Shown here piece by piece: positions 1 to 6,485 of a stretch of DNA of 9,806 nt (the first letter of the stretch is position 1; each line of letters begins with the position of its first letter). The stretch comes from Actinomycetota bacterium (lineage in GTDB: Bacteria; Actinomycetota; Actinomycetes; Actinomycetales; Cellulomonadaceae), in contig JAHIJU010000295.1 of assembly GCA_018898235.1 (NCBI GenBank), positions 1-9,806 on the forward strand, written 5' to 3'. Under the pieces are notes generated by a model. The model saw nothing but the letters and a program-made list of their open reading frames with translations, was not told where the DNA came from and ran no database searches. Position numbers and translations under genes: made by a program.

Positions 1-805
1 CACCCCGAAGGCCGAGATCCGCACCCGCGTCGAGGAGGCCGCCAAGATCCTCGACCTGTCCGAGTACCTCGACCGCAAGCCGAAGGCCCTCTCGGGTGGC
101 CAGCGTCAGCGCGTCGCGATGGGCCGTGCGATCGTCCGCCAGCCGCGCGTGTTCCTCATGGACGAGCCGCTGTCGAACCTCGACGCCAAGCTGCGCGTGC
201 AGACCCGTACGCAGATCGCCTCGCTGCAGCGCCGCCTGGGCGTCACCACCGTCTACGTCACGCACGACCAGACCGAGGCCCTCACCATGGGCGACCGCAT
301 CGCGGTGCTCAAGGACGGGCTGCTGCAGCAGGTCGGCACCCCGCGCGAGATGTACGACACCCCGTCGAACGTCTTCGTCGCCGGCTTCATCGGCTCCCCC
401 GCGATGAACATCGGCACCTTCCCGATCGAGGGCGGCACCGCCAAGGTCGGGACGGCCGTGCTGCCGATCCCCACGGCCGCGATCAGCGCGCTGTCGGCCG
501 AGGACGGCGGCCAGATCACCGTCGGGTTCCGCCCCGAGTCGCTCGACGTGGTGCCTGCCGGTTCGCCCGACGGCATCCCGGTCGCCGTCAACATCGTCGA
601 GGAGCTCGGCTCCGACGCGTTCGTGTACGGCTCGCTCACGGACGAGAAGGTCGCCTCGACGGTCCGCTCCGGCGCCGGCGACGCCCAGGTGATCGTCCGC
701 GTCGACCCGCGTCAGGTCCCGGCCAAGGGTGAGACGATCCACGTCCGCATCCGCCCGGGCGAGCAGCACCTGTTCCACGCGGTGAGCGGCGAGCGCATCG
801 CCTGA
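1..805 (+). CDS. ugpC: Sugar ABC transporter ATP-binding protein, MalK/UgpC/MsmK type (5' end outside window)
   Basis: The reading frame is open from base 2, so the start codon and the Walker A region lie upstream; 267 residues are visible of a family usually about 360-380 long. The visible part shows the ABC signature LSGGQRQRVAMGRA (from base 89), Walker B with its catalytic Glu in VFLMDEPLSNLDAK (from 149), and the switch His in VTHDQTEALTMGDRI (from 256). After about residue 135 comes a TOBE/OB-like regulatory domain with GFRPESL and VEELGSDAFVYG, typical of importers for sugars, oligosaccharides or glycerol-3-phosphate. The protein would sit on the inner face of the membrane and power a binding-protein-dependent permease. 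No permease gene is visible, and in Actinobacteria such ATPases can serve several permeases, so the substrate is unknown. The symbol reflects family naming only. A hairpin 15 bases after the stop makes this a transcript end. Confidence 0.93.
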   Translation, partial: TPKAEIRTRVEEAAKILDLSEYLDRKPKALSGGQRQRVAMGRAIVRQPRVFLMDEPLSNLDAKLRVQTRTQIASLQRRLGVTTVYVTHDQTEALTMGDRIAVLKDGLLQQVGTPREMYDTPSNVFVAGFIGSPAMNIGTFPIEGGTAKVGTAVLPIPTAAISALSAEDGGQITVGFRPESLDVVPAGSPDGIPVAVNIVEELGSDAFVYGSLTDEKVASTVRSGAGDAQVIVRVDPRQVPAKGETIHVRIRPGEQHLFHAVSGERIA

Positions 806-820
806 TCCACGCACGACGGG

Positions 821-850
821 ACGGGGCGGGACCTTCGGGTCCCGCCCCGT
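821..850 (+). terminator. GC-rich hairpin terminator after the ABC ATPase
   Basis: A perfect 13-bp stem (ACGGGGCGGGACC at 821-833 pairing with 838-850) closes on a stable TTCG tetraloop (834-837), 15 bases after the ATPase stop codon. No run of T follows. Very strong stems without a U-tract are common at gene ends in high-GC actinobacteria, so a terminator role is likely but inferred. Confidence 0.8.
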
Positions 851-886
851 TCGGCATCCGGGGCCGAACCGGAACGGCCGGGCGCG

Positions 887-901
887 GTTCACCACGTGAA
901 C
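887..901. promoter_or_regulatory. Perfect dyad GTTCAC-CAC-GTGAAC, possible operator
   Basis: Two perfect 6-base half-sites, GTTCAC (887-892) and GTGAAC (896-901), flank a 3-base spacer in the gap between the ATPase terminator and the thioredoxin-like gene. The dyad lies about 41-55 bases before that gene's ATG and just upstream of where a -35 element would fall. The position suits an operator or activator site, but no cognate regulator is identified and a 12-base dyad can arise by chance. Confidence 0.3.
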
Positions 902-928
902 TCCGCACCCGCCCTCAGCCCGGCGCGG

Positions 929-942
929 CATACTCCCGCCCA
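929..942 (+). promoter_or_regulatory. Candidate -10 element for a leaderless thioredoxin-like transcript
   Basis: CATACT at 929-934 resembles the actinobacterial -10 consensus TAnnnT and ends 7 bases before the ATG at 942. There is no Shine-Dalgarno sequence in the intervening CCCGCCC. This geometry would place the transcription start at or next to the start codon. No convincing -35 hexamer is visible. Confidence 0.4.
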
Positions 943-1991
943 TGAGTCACCAGCGGTCCGCCCGGCAGAAGGCGGCAGCCAAGGATCGTCGCGCCGAGAA
1001 CCGCACCCTCGCGGACGCCGAGCGACGTCGGCGACACCGCAACGCCACGCTGCGCAAGGCCGGGCTCTGGACAGGTGCTGTCATCGTGGTGGTCGCCATC
1101 GTCGGCGGCATCGGGCTGGCCATCCGCGCCCGCATCCTGGCGGGTCAGGTCGGGCCGACGAACATGGCGAGCGACGGTCTGCTGATCACCGGCGACGGCA
1201 GCAAGCTCACCCCGACGACCACCGCGCCGCTTGCCGCCGGTGGCACCCCCACCCCGAGCGCGACCGACTCACGGTCGTCCGGCGTCATCGACTTCGTCGT
1301 CTACGTGGACTACGGCGACCCGCGCTCGGCGTCCTTCTGGCAGACCTCGGGCGGCCTGCTCGTCCAGGCCGCGACCAGCGGGTACGCGACCCTGGAGATC
1401 CACCCGGTGGCCCTGTCGGCGAGCCGTGCGGACTACACCGCGACGCCCGCCCCCTCCGCCAGCGCGGCCGCCGGCCAGGCGGCGAGCGCCGCACCCTCCG
1501 CCTCGGCCACGCCGACCGCGACCCCGAACCCGCTGGTGACGGCGGTCGACTACTCCCAGCGGGCCGCGAACGCGTTCGCGTGCGTCGCCTCCTTCGCCCC
1601 CTCGGACGCCGTGGCGATGAACCAGGCGCTGTTCACGGCGCAGACCACGTTCGGCTCCGCCGGCCTGTCCGACGCCGAGCTGGTGACGACGGCGAAGGGC
1701 GCCGGGGCGACCGGCAAGGACGTCGCGTCGTGCATCACATCGCACTCCTACGTCGACTGGGTGCAGGAGGCCTCCCAGCGGGCGGTCCTGTCCACACCGT
1801 TCGACGCCGTCGGGTCGCTGCGCGAGACCCCGACCGTCGTGGTCGCGGGTGAGCCGTACACCGGTTCGGTCTCCGACCTCCAGGCGTTCTACGCCTTCGT
1901 CTCGCAGGTGTACTCCTCACTGACCGCGGCCGCGTCGAACGCCTCCCCCGGCGCGGCGACCGCTCAGCCCTCGGCGACCGCGACCCCCTGA
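942..1991 (+). CDS. Membrane-anchored thioredoxin/DsbA-like protein lacking the CXXC motif
   Basis: The 349-residue protein has a highly basic cytoplasmic N-terminus (1-40), one membrane helix (about 42-62, rich in Val, Ile and Gly), a Thr/Pro-rich linker to about 112, then an extracytoplasmic thioredoxin_4/DsbA-like domain (about 115-325). The fold is recognised from VIDFVVYVDYGDP (strand, then active-site loop), HPVAL (154-158), the helix at AANAFACVASF (209-219), CITSHSYVDWV (264-274) and the cis-Pro loop ETPTVVVAG (295-303). Where the family has CPxC, this protein reads DPRS (126-129), so both redox cysteines are missing. C214 and C264 remain and may form a structural disulphide. A Pro/Ala/Ser/Thr segment at about 166-197 interrupts the domain, and a similar tail ends the protein. 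Disulphide oxidoreductase activity is therefore unlikely; a scaffold or chaperone role is a guess. A possible operon partner starts 20 bases downstream. Confidence 0.82.
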   Translation: MSHQRSARQKAAAKDRRAENRTLADAERRRRHRNATLRKAGLWTGAVIVVVAIVGGIGLAIRARILAGQVGPTNMASDGLLITGDGSKLTPTTTAPLAAGGTPTPSATDSRSSGVIDFVVYVDYGDPRSASFWQTSGGLLVQAATSGYATLEIHPVALSASRADYTATPAPSASAAAGQAASAAPSASATPTATPNPLVTAVDYSQRAANAFACVASFAPSDAVAMNQALFTAQTTFGSAGLSDAELVTTAKGAGATGKDVASCITSHSYVDWVQEASQRAVLSTPFDAVGSLRETPTVVVAGEPYTGSVSDLQAFYAFVSQVYSSLTAAASNASPGAATAQPSATATP

Positions 1992-1999
1992 CGGTTTGA

Positions 2000-2012
2000 G
2001 ACACTGGTGGGG
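2000..2012 (+). promoter_or_regulatory. Weak -10-like hexamer before the DUF4032 gene
   Basis: GACACT at 2000-2005 sits at -12 to -7 relative to the GTG at 2012, the position expected if transcription starts on the start codon. It lacks the leading T of the consensus and overlaps the very short gap after the upstream gene. The alternative is simple read-through with GGTGGGG acting as a poor ribosome-binding sequence. Evidence is weak. Confidence 0.22.
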
Positions 2013-3307
2013 TGAACGCCGCCCCCCAGAGCCTGCAGATCACCGCGGCTTCGCCCGACCCCGCCCTGCTCGACCTGCCGTGGCACATCCCGCTGGAGGA
2101 GTGGCCGGCCGAGCTGCTCGCGGCGCTGCCCCGCGGCATCTCCCGGCACATCGTGCGGTTCGTCCGGCTGTCCGGACAGGTCATCGCGATCAAGGAGATC
2201 GGGGAGACGGTCGCCTACCGTGAGTACGAGCTGCTGCGCCAGCTCGACCGCATCGACGTCCCCTCGGTCACGCCGCTCGGGGTGATCACCGGGCGCCGCG
2301 CGCCGGACGGCGAACCGCTCGAGGCCGTGCTCATCACCGAGCACCTGCCGTACTCGCTGCCCTACCGCGCCCTGTTCAGCCAGACCCTGCGGCCCGACAC
2401 GGCGACCCGGCTCATCGACGCCCTCGCGGTGCTCCTGGTCCGGCTGCACCTGGTCGGCTTCTACTGGGGTGACGTGTCGCTGTCGAACACGCTGTTCCGG
2501 CGCGACGCGGGCTCGTTCGCCGCCTACCTCGTGGACGCCGAGACCGGGGACCTCCACGAGAAGCTCACCGACGGTCAACGCGGCTACGACCTCGAGGTCG
2601 CGCGGGTCAACATCATCGGCGAGCTCATGGACCTGCAGGCCGGGGAGTTCCTCGACGAGAGCGAGGACGCCATCGCGATCGGGGAGGCGCTCGTCGAGCG
2701 CTACGGCGAGCTGTGGCGGGCGCTCACCGAGGTCGAGTCGTTCTCCTTCAAGGAGCGCTGGCGGGTGCAGGCGCGGGTCGACCGGCTGAACGATCTCGGA
2801 TTCGACGTCGACGAGCTGACGATCACCACCGACCTGGACGGCACCACGGTGCGCATCCAGCCCAAGGTCGTCGACGCCGGGCACCACTCCCGTCGGCTCA
2901 TGCGGCTGACCGGCCTCGACGTGCAGGAGAACCAGGCCCGCCGCCTGCTCAACGACCTCGACGAGTACCGCGCCGCGACCGACCGCCAGCGCGAGGACGA
3001 GTCCTTCGTCGCGCACGACTGGGTGACGGAGATCTTCGAGCCGGCGGTCAGGGGCGTCCCGCGCGACCTGCGCGGCAAGCTCGAACCCGCGCAGATCTAC
3101 CACGAGCTGCTCGAGCACCGCTGGTTCATGTCGCAGAACCTGCACCGCGACGTCCCGATGGAGGAGATCACCGCGGACTACGTGCGGCACATCCTGCCGG
3201 GCCGGCCCGACGAGCAGGCCGTTCTGGGGGTGCAGCCCGGTGACCTGCGGGAGGACACCGGGGTGTTCCCCGCGATCCACCCCGACGACGACATCGTGCT
3301 GGGCTGA
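2012..3307 (+). CDS. DUF4032 protein with an N-terminal kinase-like (Kdo/WaaP-type) domain
   Basis: The protein has 431 residues and starts at GTG. The N-terminal half carries kinase-fold signatures: a VAIK-type lysine in VIAIKEIG (K61), acidic residues on the next helix (E71/E73 in YREYELL), a catalytic loop HLVGFYWGDVSLSNTLF with D154 and N159, and a metal-binding Asp in YLVDAETGD (D175) where protein kinases have DFG. This spacing matches lipopolysaccharide/Kdo kinase and RIO-like families. The C-terminal half (about 225-405, including WRVQARVDRLNDLGFDVDEL and LEHRWFMSQNLHRDVP) corresponds to DUF4032. No signal peptide or membrane helix is visible, so it is probably cytoplasmic. Key residues are intact, so phosphotransfer is plausible, but the substrate is unknown. 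It follows the thioredoxin-like gene by 20 bases and converges on rlmB. Confidence 0.85.
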   Translation: MNAAPQSLQITAASPDPALLDLPWHIPLEEWPAELLAALPRGISRHIVRFVRLSGQVIAIKEIGETVAYREYELLRQLDRIDVPSVTPLGVITGRRAPDGEPLEAVLITEHLPYSLPYRALFSQTLRPDTATRLIDALAVLLVRLHLVGFYWGDVSLSNTLFRRDAGSFAAYLVDAETGDLHEKLTDGQRGYDLEVARVNIIGELMDLQAGEFLDESEDAIAIGEALVERYGELWRALTEVESFSFKERWRVQARVDRLNDLGFDVDELTITTDLDGTTVRIQPKVVDAGHHSRRLMRLTGLDVQENQARRLLNDLDEYRAATDRQREDESFVAHDWVTEIFEPAVRGVPRDLRGKLEPAQIYHELLEHRWFMSQNLHRDVPMEEITADYVRHILPGRPDEQAVLGVQPGDLREDTGVFPAIHPDDDIVLG

Positions 3308-3308
3308 T

Positions 3309-3334
3309 CCGGCCCCACCTGCCGATGGGGCCGG
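3309..3334. terminator. Shared hairpin between DUF4032 gene and rlmB
   Basis: A perfect 9-bp stem, CCGGCCCCA (3309-3317) with TGGGGCCGG (3326-3334), and an 8-base loop fill most of the 34-base gap between two convergent stop codons. The structure reads equally on both strands and could end both transcripts. There is no T-run. Confidence 0.7.
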
Positions 3335-3341
3335 CGCGACC

Positions 3342-4454
3342 TCAGCCGCGCTGGCGGGCCACCTCGTAGAGCGCGATCCCGGCCGCGACGCCGGCGTTGA
3401 GCGACTCGACACCACCCGAGATCGGGATGGCGGCGATCGCGTCGCACTGCTCGCGGACCAGGCGGGACAGCCCCTTGCCCTCCGAGCCGGCGACCAGCAC
3501 GAGCGGGTCCGAGACGAACGGCACCTCGCCGATCACGGTGTCACCGTCACCGGCCAGGCCGACGACGAACACCCCCGAGCGCCGCAGCTCGGCGAGGGTG
3601 CGCGCCAGGTTCGTCGCACGGGCCACGGGAACCCGGGCGATCGCCCCGGCCGAGACCTTCCAGGCCGCGGCCGTGACCCCGGCCGAACGCCTGGTCGGCA
3701 CGAGCACACCGTGCGCACCGAACGCGCCGGCTGATCGGATCACGGCACCGAGGTTGCGCGGATCGGTCACCCCGTCGAGGGCCACGATCAGCGGCGGGAC
3801 GCCCGCGGCGGCCGCGGCGTCGAGCAGGTCGTCGGCCTCGGCGTAGGTGTAGGGCGGCACGGCGAGCGCCACACCCTGGTGGACCGACCCCTCGGTCATC
3901 CGGTCGAGCTCACCGCGGCCCACCTCCATGAGCGGTGCGCGGGTCGCCGAGGCCAGCGCGAGGATCTCGCGCGTGCGGTCGTCCGACTCGATCCGGGACG
4001 CCACGTAGACGGCCGAGACGGGGACCCCGGCGCGCAGGGCCTCGAGGACGGAGTTGCGTCCCGACACCAGCTCGGTGACGCTTCCGCCGCGAGCCGCCGC
4101 GACCTTCGTGGACCCGCGGCCCGGCGCGCGACCACCCGGCGCACGTCCGCCCGCTGTGCGCCCGGTCGACGGGCGCCCGCCCGTGGGTCGTCCGGCCGCG
4201 GAGCGTCCCCCCGCGGGGCTGGCCCCGGTGGGGCGCCCTGCAGGTGCACCGGCGCCGCGGGGTGCGCCGCCCGTGGCGCCCTCGGCGGTGCCGGCCTTGC
4301 GCTTGTGCGCCGCGTGGTACTCGCGGTCCTCGGCCTTGGGTGTCGGGCCGCGCCCCTTGAGCGCGCGACGGCTGTTGCCACCGCTGCCCACGGACGGGGC
4401 CTTCTTCGCCCCTGGTTTGCGGGTCGCCCCACGTCGCTGCGAGTTACCGGCCAT
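3342..4454 (-). CDS. rlmB: 23S rRNA (guanosine-2'-O-)-methyltransferase RlmB (SpoU/TrmH family)
   Basis: This SPOUT methyltransferase should methylate the 2'-O of G2251 (E. coli numbering) in the ribosomal P-loop using S-adenosylmethionine. From the chosen start it is 370 residues. Residues 1-120 are a basic, low-complexity extension. A substrate-binding SpoU N-terminal domain follows (about 126-205, starting at ELVSGRNSVLEAL). The trefoil-knot domain has motif 1 LDGVTDPRNLGAVIRSAGAFG (226-246, N234 and R240), motif 2 LVLVAGSEGKGLS (318-330, E325) and motif 3 IPISGGVESLNAGVAAGIALYE (343-364, S351 and N353), all intact. E. coli RlmB is about 243 residues, so the extra length is the extension. 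Two tandem ATGs (4457 and 4454) are possible starts. GGAAGGA at 4467-4461 lies 6 bases from the second, which I prefer. The first overlaps the cysS stop as ATGA, so translation is probably coupled to cysS. Confidence 0.95.
   Translation of the reverse strand: MAGNSQRRGATRKPGAKKAPSVGSGGNSRRALKGRGPTPKAEDREYHAAHKRKAGTAEGATGGAPRGAGAPAGRPTGASPAGGRSAAGRPTGGRPSTGRTAGGRAPGGRAPGRGSTKVAAARGGSVTELVSGRNSVLEALRAGVPVSAVYVASRIESDDRTREILALASATRAPLMEVGRGELDRMTEGSVHQGVALAVPPYTYAEADDLLDAAAAAGVPPLIVALDGVTDPRNLGAVIRSAGAFGAHGVLVPTRRSAGVTAAAWKVSAGAIARVPVARATNLARTLAELRRSGVFVVGLAGDGDTVIGEVPFVSDPLVLVAGSEGKGLSRLVREQCDAIAAIPISGGVESLNAGVAAGIALYEVARQRG
4113..4292 (-). repeat. Gly/Arg/Pro/Ala low-complexity tract in the RlmB N-terminal extension
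   Basis: Residues about 55-114 of RlmB are built almost entirely from G, R, P, A, S and T, with GRPTG occurring twice and GGR or GR units recurring every 4-8 residues (for example GGRPSTGRTAGGRAPGGRAP). The tract is degenerate at DNA level rather than an exact tandem repeat. It resembles disordered RGG-like RNA-binding tails. Actinobacterial RlmB homologues often have some basic extension, so this may be a long example of a known tendency. Confidence 0.6.
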
Positions 4455-5854
4455 CATGCGTCCTTCCCGGCGGCCAAGGTCCACCGGGAGCCACCGGCCG
4501 AGTCCTCGACCGCGATGCCTGCGGTGATCAGCCGGTCGCGGATCGCGTCGGCCGTGGTGAAGTCCTTCTGTGCGCGGGCCTGGGCCCGCGCCGCGAGCTC
4601 GGCGACGACGAGGGCGTCCAGCGCGGTCGCGGTGCGGTCGTCGGTCCCGACCGCCCAGCGTGCCGGGTCGAGCCCGAGCACGTCGAGCATGGCACGCAGC
4701 ACGGTCGCGGTGTGCAGAGCGCCCGCACGGTCCCCCGCGGCGAGCGCCGAGTTCCCGGCCCGCAGCGTCTCGTGCACGACGGCCAGCGCGGCCGGCACGT
4801 CGAGGTCGTCGTCCATCGCGGCCACGAACGCCGCCGGCAGCTCGACCTCGTCGATCGGCTCGTCGAGCGCCCCGGCCCGTTCGGCGAACCCGGCCAGCCG
4901 CTCCCAGGCACCGGCCGCGTCGTTGAGCGTCTCGTCCGTCCACTCCAGCATCGAGCGGTAGCGCACGGCCGTGAGCGCATACCGCACGACGGCTGCCGGC
5001 ACCCGCGTCAGGACTGCCGAGACCAGCAGCCCGTTGCCGAGCGACTTGCTCATCTTGGTGCCCGACCGGGTCACCCAGCCGTTGTGCAGCCAGTAGCGGG
5101 CGAACCCGTAGCCGGCGGCCTGGGACTGCGCCTGCTCGTTCTCGTGGTGCGGGAAGCGCAGGTCGAGACCGCCGCCGTGGATGTCGAAGGTGTCTCCGAG
5201 GTAGCGCTGCGCCATCGCCGAGCACTCGAGGTGCCAGCCGGGACGGCCGCGGCCGTACGGTGTGGGCCAGGCCGCCGTGTCCGGTTCGGTGACCCTGGCC
5301 GACTTCCACAGTGCGAAGTCGCGAGGGTCGCGTTTGCCGGCACCCGCGTCCGGCGCCGGCTCCATGTCGTCGATCCGCTGGTTGGTCAGCGACCCGTACG
5401 ACGGCCAGGAGCGGACGTCGAAGTACACGTCACCGGGCCCGGCCGCGTAGGCGTGCCCGCGTTCGACCAGCCGGTCCATGAGGTCGACCATCGCGGGCAC
5501 ATGCGCCGTCGCCCGCGGCTCGTAGGCCGGGGGCAGCACACCGAGCGCGTCGTAGGCGGTCGTGAAAGCGCGCTCGTTGACGGCTGCGAAGGCCCACCAG
5601 TCCTGCCCGGCGTCGGCCGCCTTGGCCAGGATCTTGTCGTCGATGTCGGTCACGTTGCGGATGAGGGTGACCTGCTGACCGTTGCGTCGCAGCCAGCGGA
5701 CGAGCACGTCGAACGCGATCGCGGACCGCACGTGCCCGACGTGCGGCGGCGCCTGCACCGTCGCCCCGCAGAGGTAGATACCCACCTGACCGTCGACCAG
5801 GGGCACGAACGGTCGGACCGTCCGTGTGACGGTGTCGAACAGGTGCAGGTTCAC
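4454..5854 (-). CDS. cysS: Cysteinyl-tRNA synthetase
   Basis: This class I aminoacyl-tRNA synthetase attaches cysteine to tRNA-Cys in the cytoplasm. Its 466 residues compare well with 461 in E. coli. The HIGH-type motif is PPHVGH (36-41) and the KMSKS loop is intact at 267-271. The four zinc ligands that recognise the cysteine thiol are present: C29, C211, H236 and E240, in YLCG, HLECSAM and FPHHENE. The C-terminal part (about 305-466) is the helical DALR/anticodon-binding region. Translation starts at GTG 5854 with no Shine-Dalgarno sequence, but a TACCCT -10-like box lies 6 bases upstream, so it may also be made from a leaderless transcript. It follows the TetR gene by 24 bases and overlaps rlmB. 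The MshC paralogue for mycothiol synthesis is a possible confusion, but the full-length C-terminal domain and the position next to rlmB argue for CysS. Confidence 0.96.
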   Translation of the reverse strand: MNLHLFDTVTRTVRPFVPLVDGQVGIYLCGATVQAPPHVGHVRSAIAFDVLVRWLRRNGQQVTLIRNVTDIDDKILAKAADAGQDWWAFAAVNERAFTTAYDALGVLPPAYEPRATAHVPAMVDLMDRLVERGHAYAAGPGDVYFDVRSWPSYGSLTNQRIDDMEPAPDAGAGKRDPRDFALWKSARVTEPDTAAWPTPYGRGRPGWHLECSAMAQRYLGDTFDIHGGGLDLRFPHHENEQAQSQAAGYGFARYWLHNGWVTRSGTKMSKSLGNGLLVSAVLTRVPAAVVRYALTAVRYRSMLEWTDETLNDAAGAWERLAGFAERAGALDEPIDEVELPAAFVAAMDDDLDVPAALAVVHETLRAGNSALAAGDRAGALHTATVLRAMLDVLGLDPARWAVGTDDRTATALDALVVAELAARAQARAQKDFTTADAIRDRLITAGIAVEDSAGGSRWTLAAGKDA

Positions 5855-5866
5855 ACGGTCAGGGTA
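5854..5866 (-). promoter_or_regulatory. Candidate -10 element for a leaderless cysS transcript
   Basis: On the - strand TACCCT (5866-5861) fits TAnnnT and ends 6 bases before the GTG of cysS, exactly where a -10 box belongs if the first transcribed base is the start codon. The intervening GACCGT has no ribosome-binding character. No good -35 is seen. If real, cysS and rlmB can be expressed independently of the TetR gene. Confidence 0.42.
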
Positions 5867-5878
5867 CCGGCGTTGAGC

Positions 5879-6481
5879 TCACGGCCTCGGGGCCGGCCGG
5901 CCGAGGGCCCGCAGCCGGCCGGCGGTGTCGTGCAGTGCTGTCGCGAGCGCCTCGTCGTCACGGTCGATCAACCAGGCGAGCACGGCGCCGTCCGTCTCGA
6001 GCGTGAGACGACGGGCCAGCACGTCGACCGGGACCGTCCACACCAGCCCGACGCCGTCGGCGACGGCGTCCAGCACGGACCTGGCGTTCGCGAGCTTGGT
6101 GGTCTGCCGGTCGGCAGCCAACCCGGCGAGCTCCGGATCGCGCAGGGAGGCCATCGCGAGCTCGAGCTCGAGCTGGTACTGACGAGGTGCGACGACGACC
6201 ATCGCGACGTACGCCTCGACCACCGAGGCGACCAGCCGGTCGGGCGGCTGGTGGCCGGCCGCGGCCAGGGCCACGTCCAGCCCGGCGGTGTGGATGTGCT
6301 CGGCGACCGCGCGCAGGATCTCGGCCTTGTCGGTGAAGCAGTAGTGCAGCACACCGAGCGCGACATCGGCCTCGGCTGCGATCGCCCGCATGGTCGTGCG
6401 GTCCAGCCCCTCACGGGTGGCCACCACCAGCGCGGCCCGCACGAGCTGGCGGCGTCGCTGGTCGATCGGCAGCCGGGTCAT
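5879..6481 (-). CDS. TetR-family transcriptional regulator
   Basis: The 200-residue protein has a standard TetR N-terminal DNA-binding domain: DQRRRQLVRAALVVATREG (7-25) leads into a helix-turn-helix at about 28-50 (TTMRAIAAEADVALGVLHYCF) followed by TDKAEILRAV. The all-helical C-terminal ligand and dimerisation domain resembles the BetI-like subgroup, but no ligand can be read from sequence. The start at ATG 6481 is chosen because GGAGGA lies just upstream; an in-frame GTG at 6532 would add 17 residues without a good ribosome-binding site. The gene lies 66 bases after ispF and 24 bases before cysS. In M. tuberculosis these two genes are adjacent, so this looks like an insertion into a conserved cluster. 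Most TetR proteins repress their own gene and a neighbour, but the target here is unknown. Confidence 0.9.
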   Translation of the reverse strand: MTRLPIDQRRRQLVRAALVVATREGLDRTTMRAIAAEADVALGVLHYCFTDKAEILRAVAEHIHTAGLDVALAAAGHQPPDRLVASVVEAYVAMVVVAPRQYQLELELAMASLRDPELAGLAADRQTTKLANARSVLDAVADGVGLVWTVPVDVLARRLTLETDGAVLAWLIDRDDEALATALHDTAGRLRALGRPAPRP

Positions 6482-6485
6482 CAGG

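Noticed and set aside
806..941. Possible small gene or RNA in the gap after the ABC ATPase
   Set aside because: The overlapping short frames on both strands are low-complexity Arg/Pro/Ala shadows. The gap is accounted for by the hairpin, the dyad and a -10 box.
1964..3415. Open frame of 483 codons on the - strand opposite the DUF4032 gene
   Set aside because: Mirror-frame shadow of a gene with kinase motifs; its composition is typical of GC-rich antisense translation and it also runs across a hairpin and the end of rlmB.
4455..5309. N-terminal extension of the rlmB frame into cysS
   Set aside because: The rlmB frame stays open through the 3' part of cysS, but that portion is an out-of-frame reading of cysS. 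The ATG at 4454 with GGAAGGA upstream fits the start.
5855..5878. T-box or other riboswitch in front of cysS
   Set aside because: Only 24 bases separate the TetR stop from the cysS start, far too little for a T-box leader, and no conserved T-box sequence is seen.
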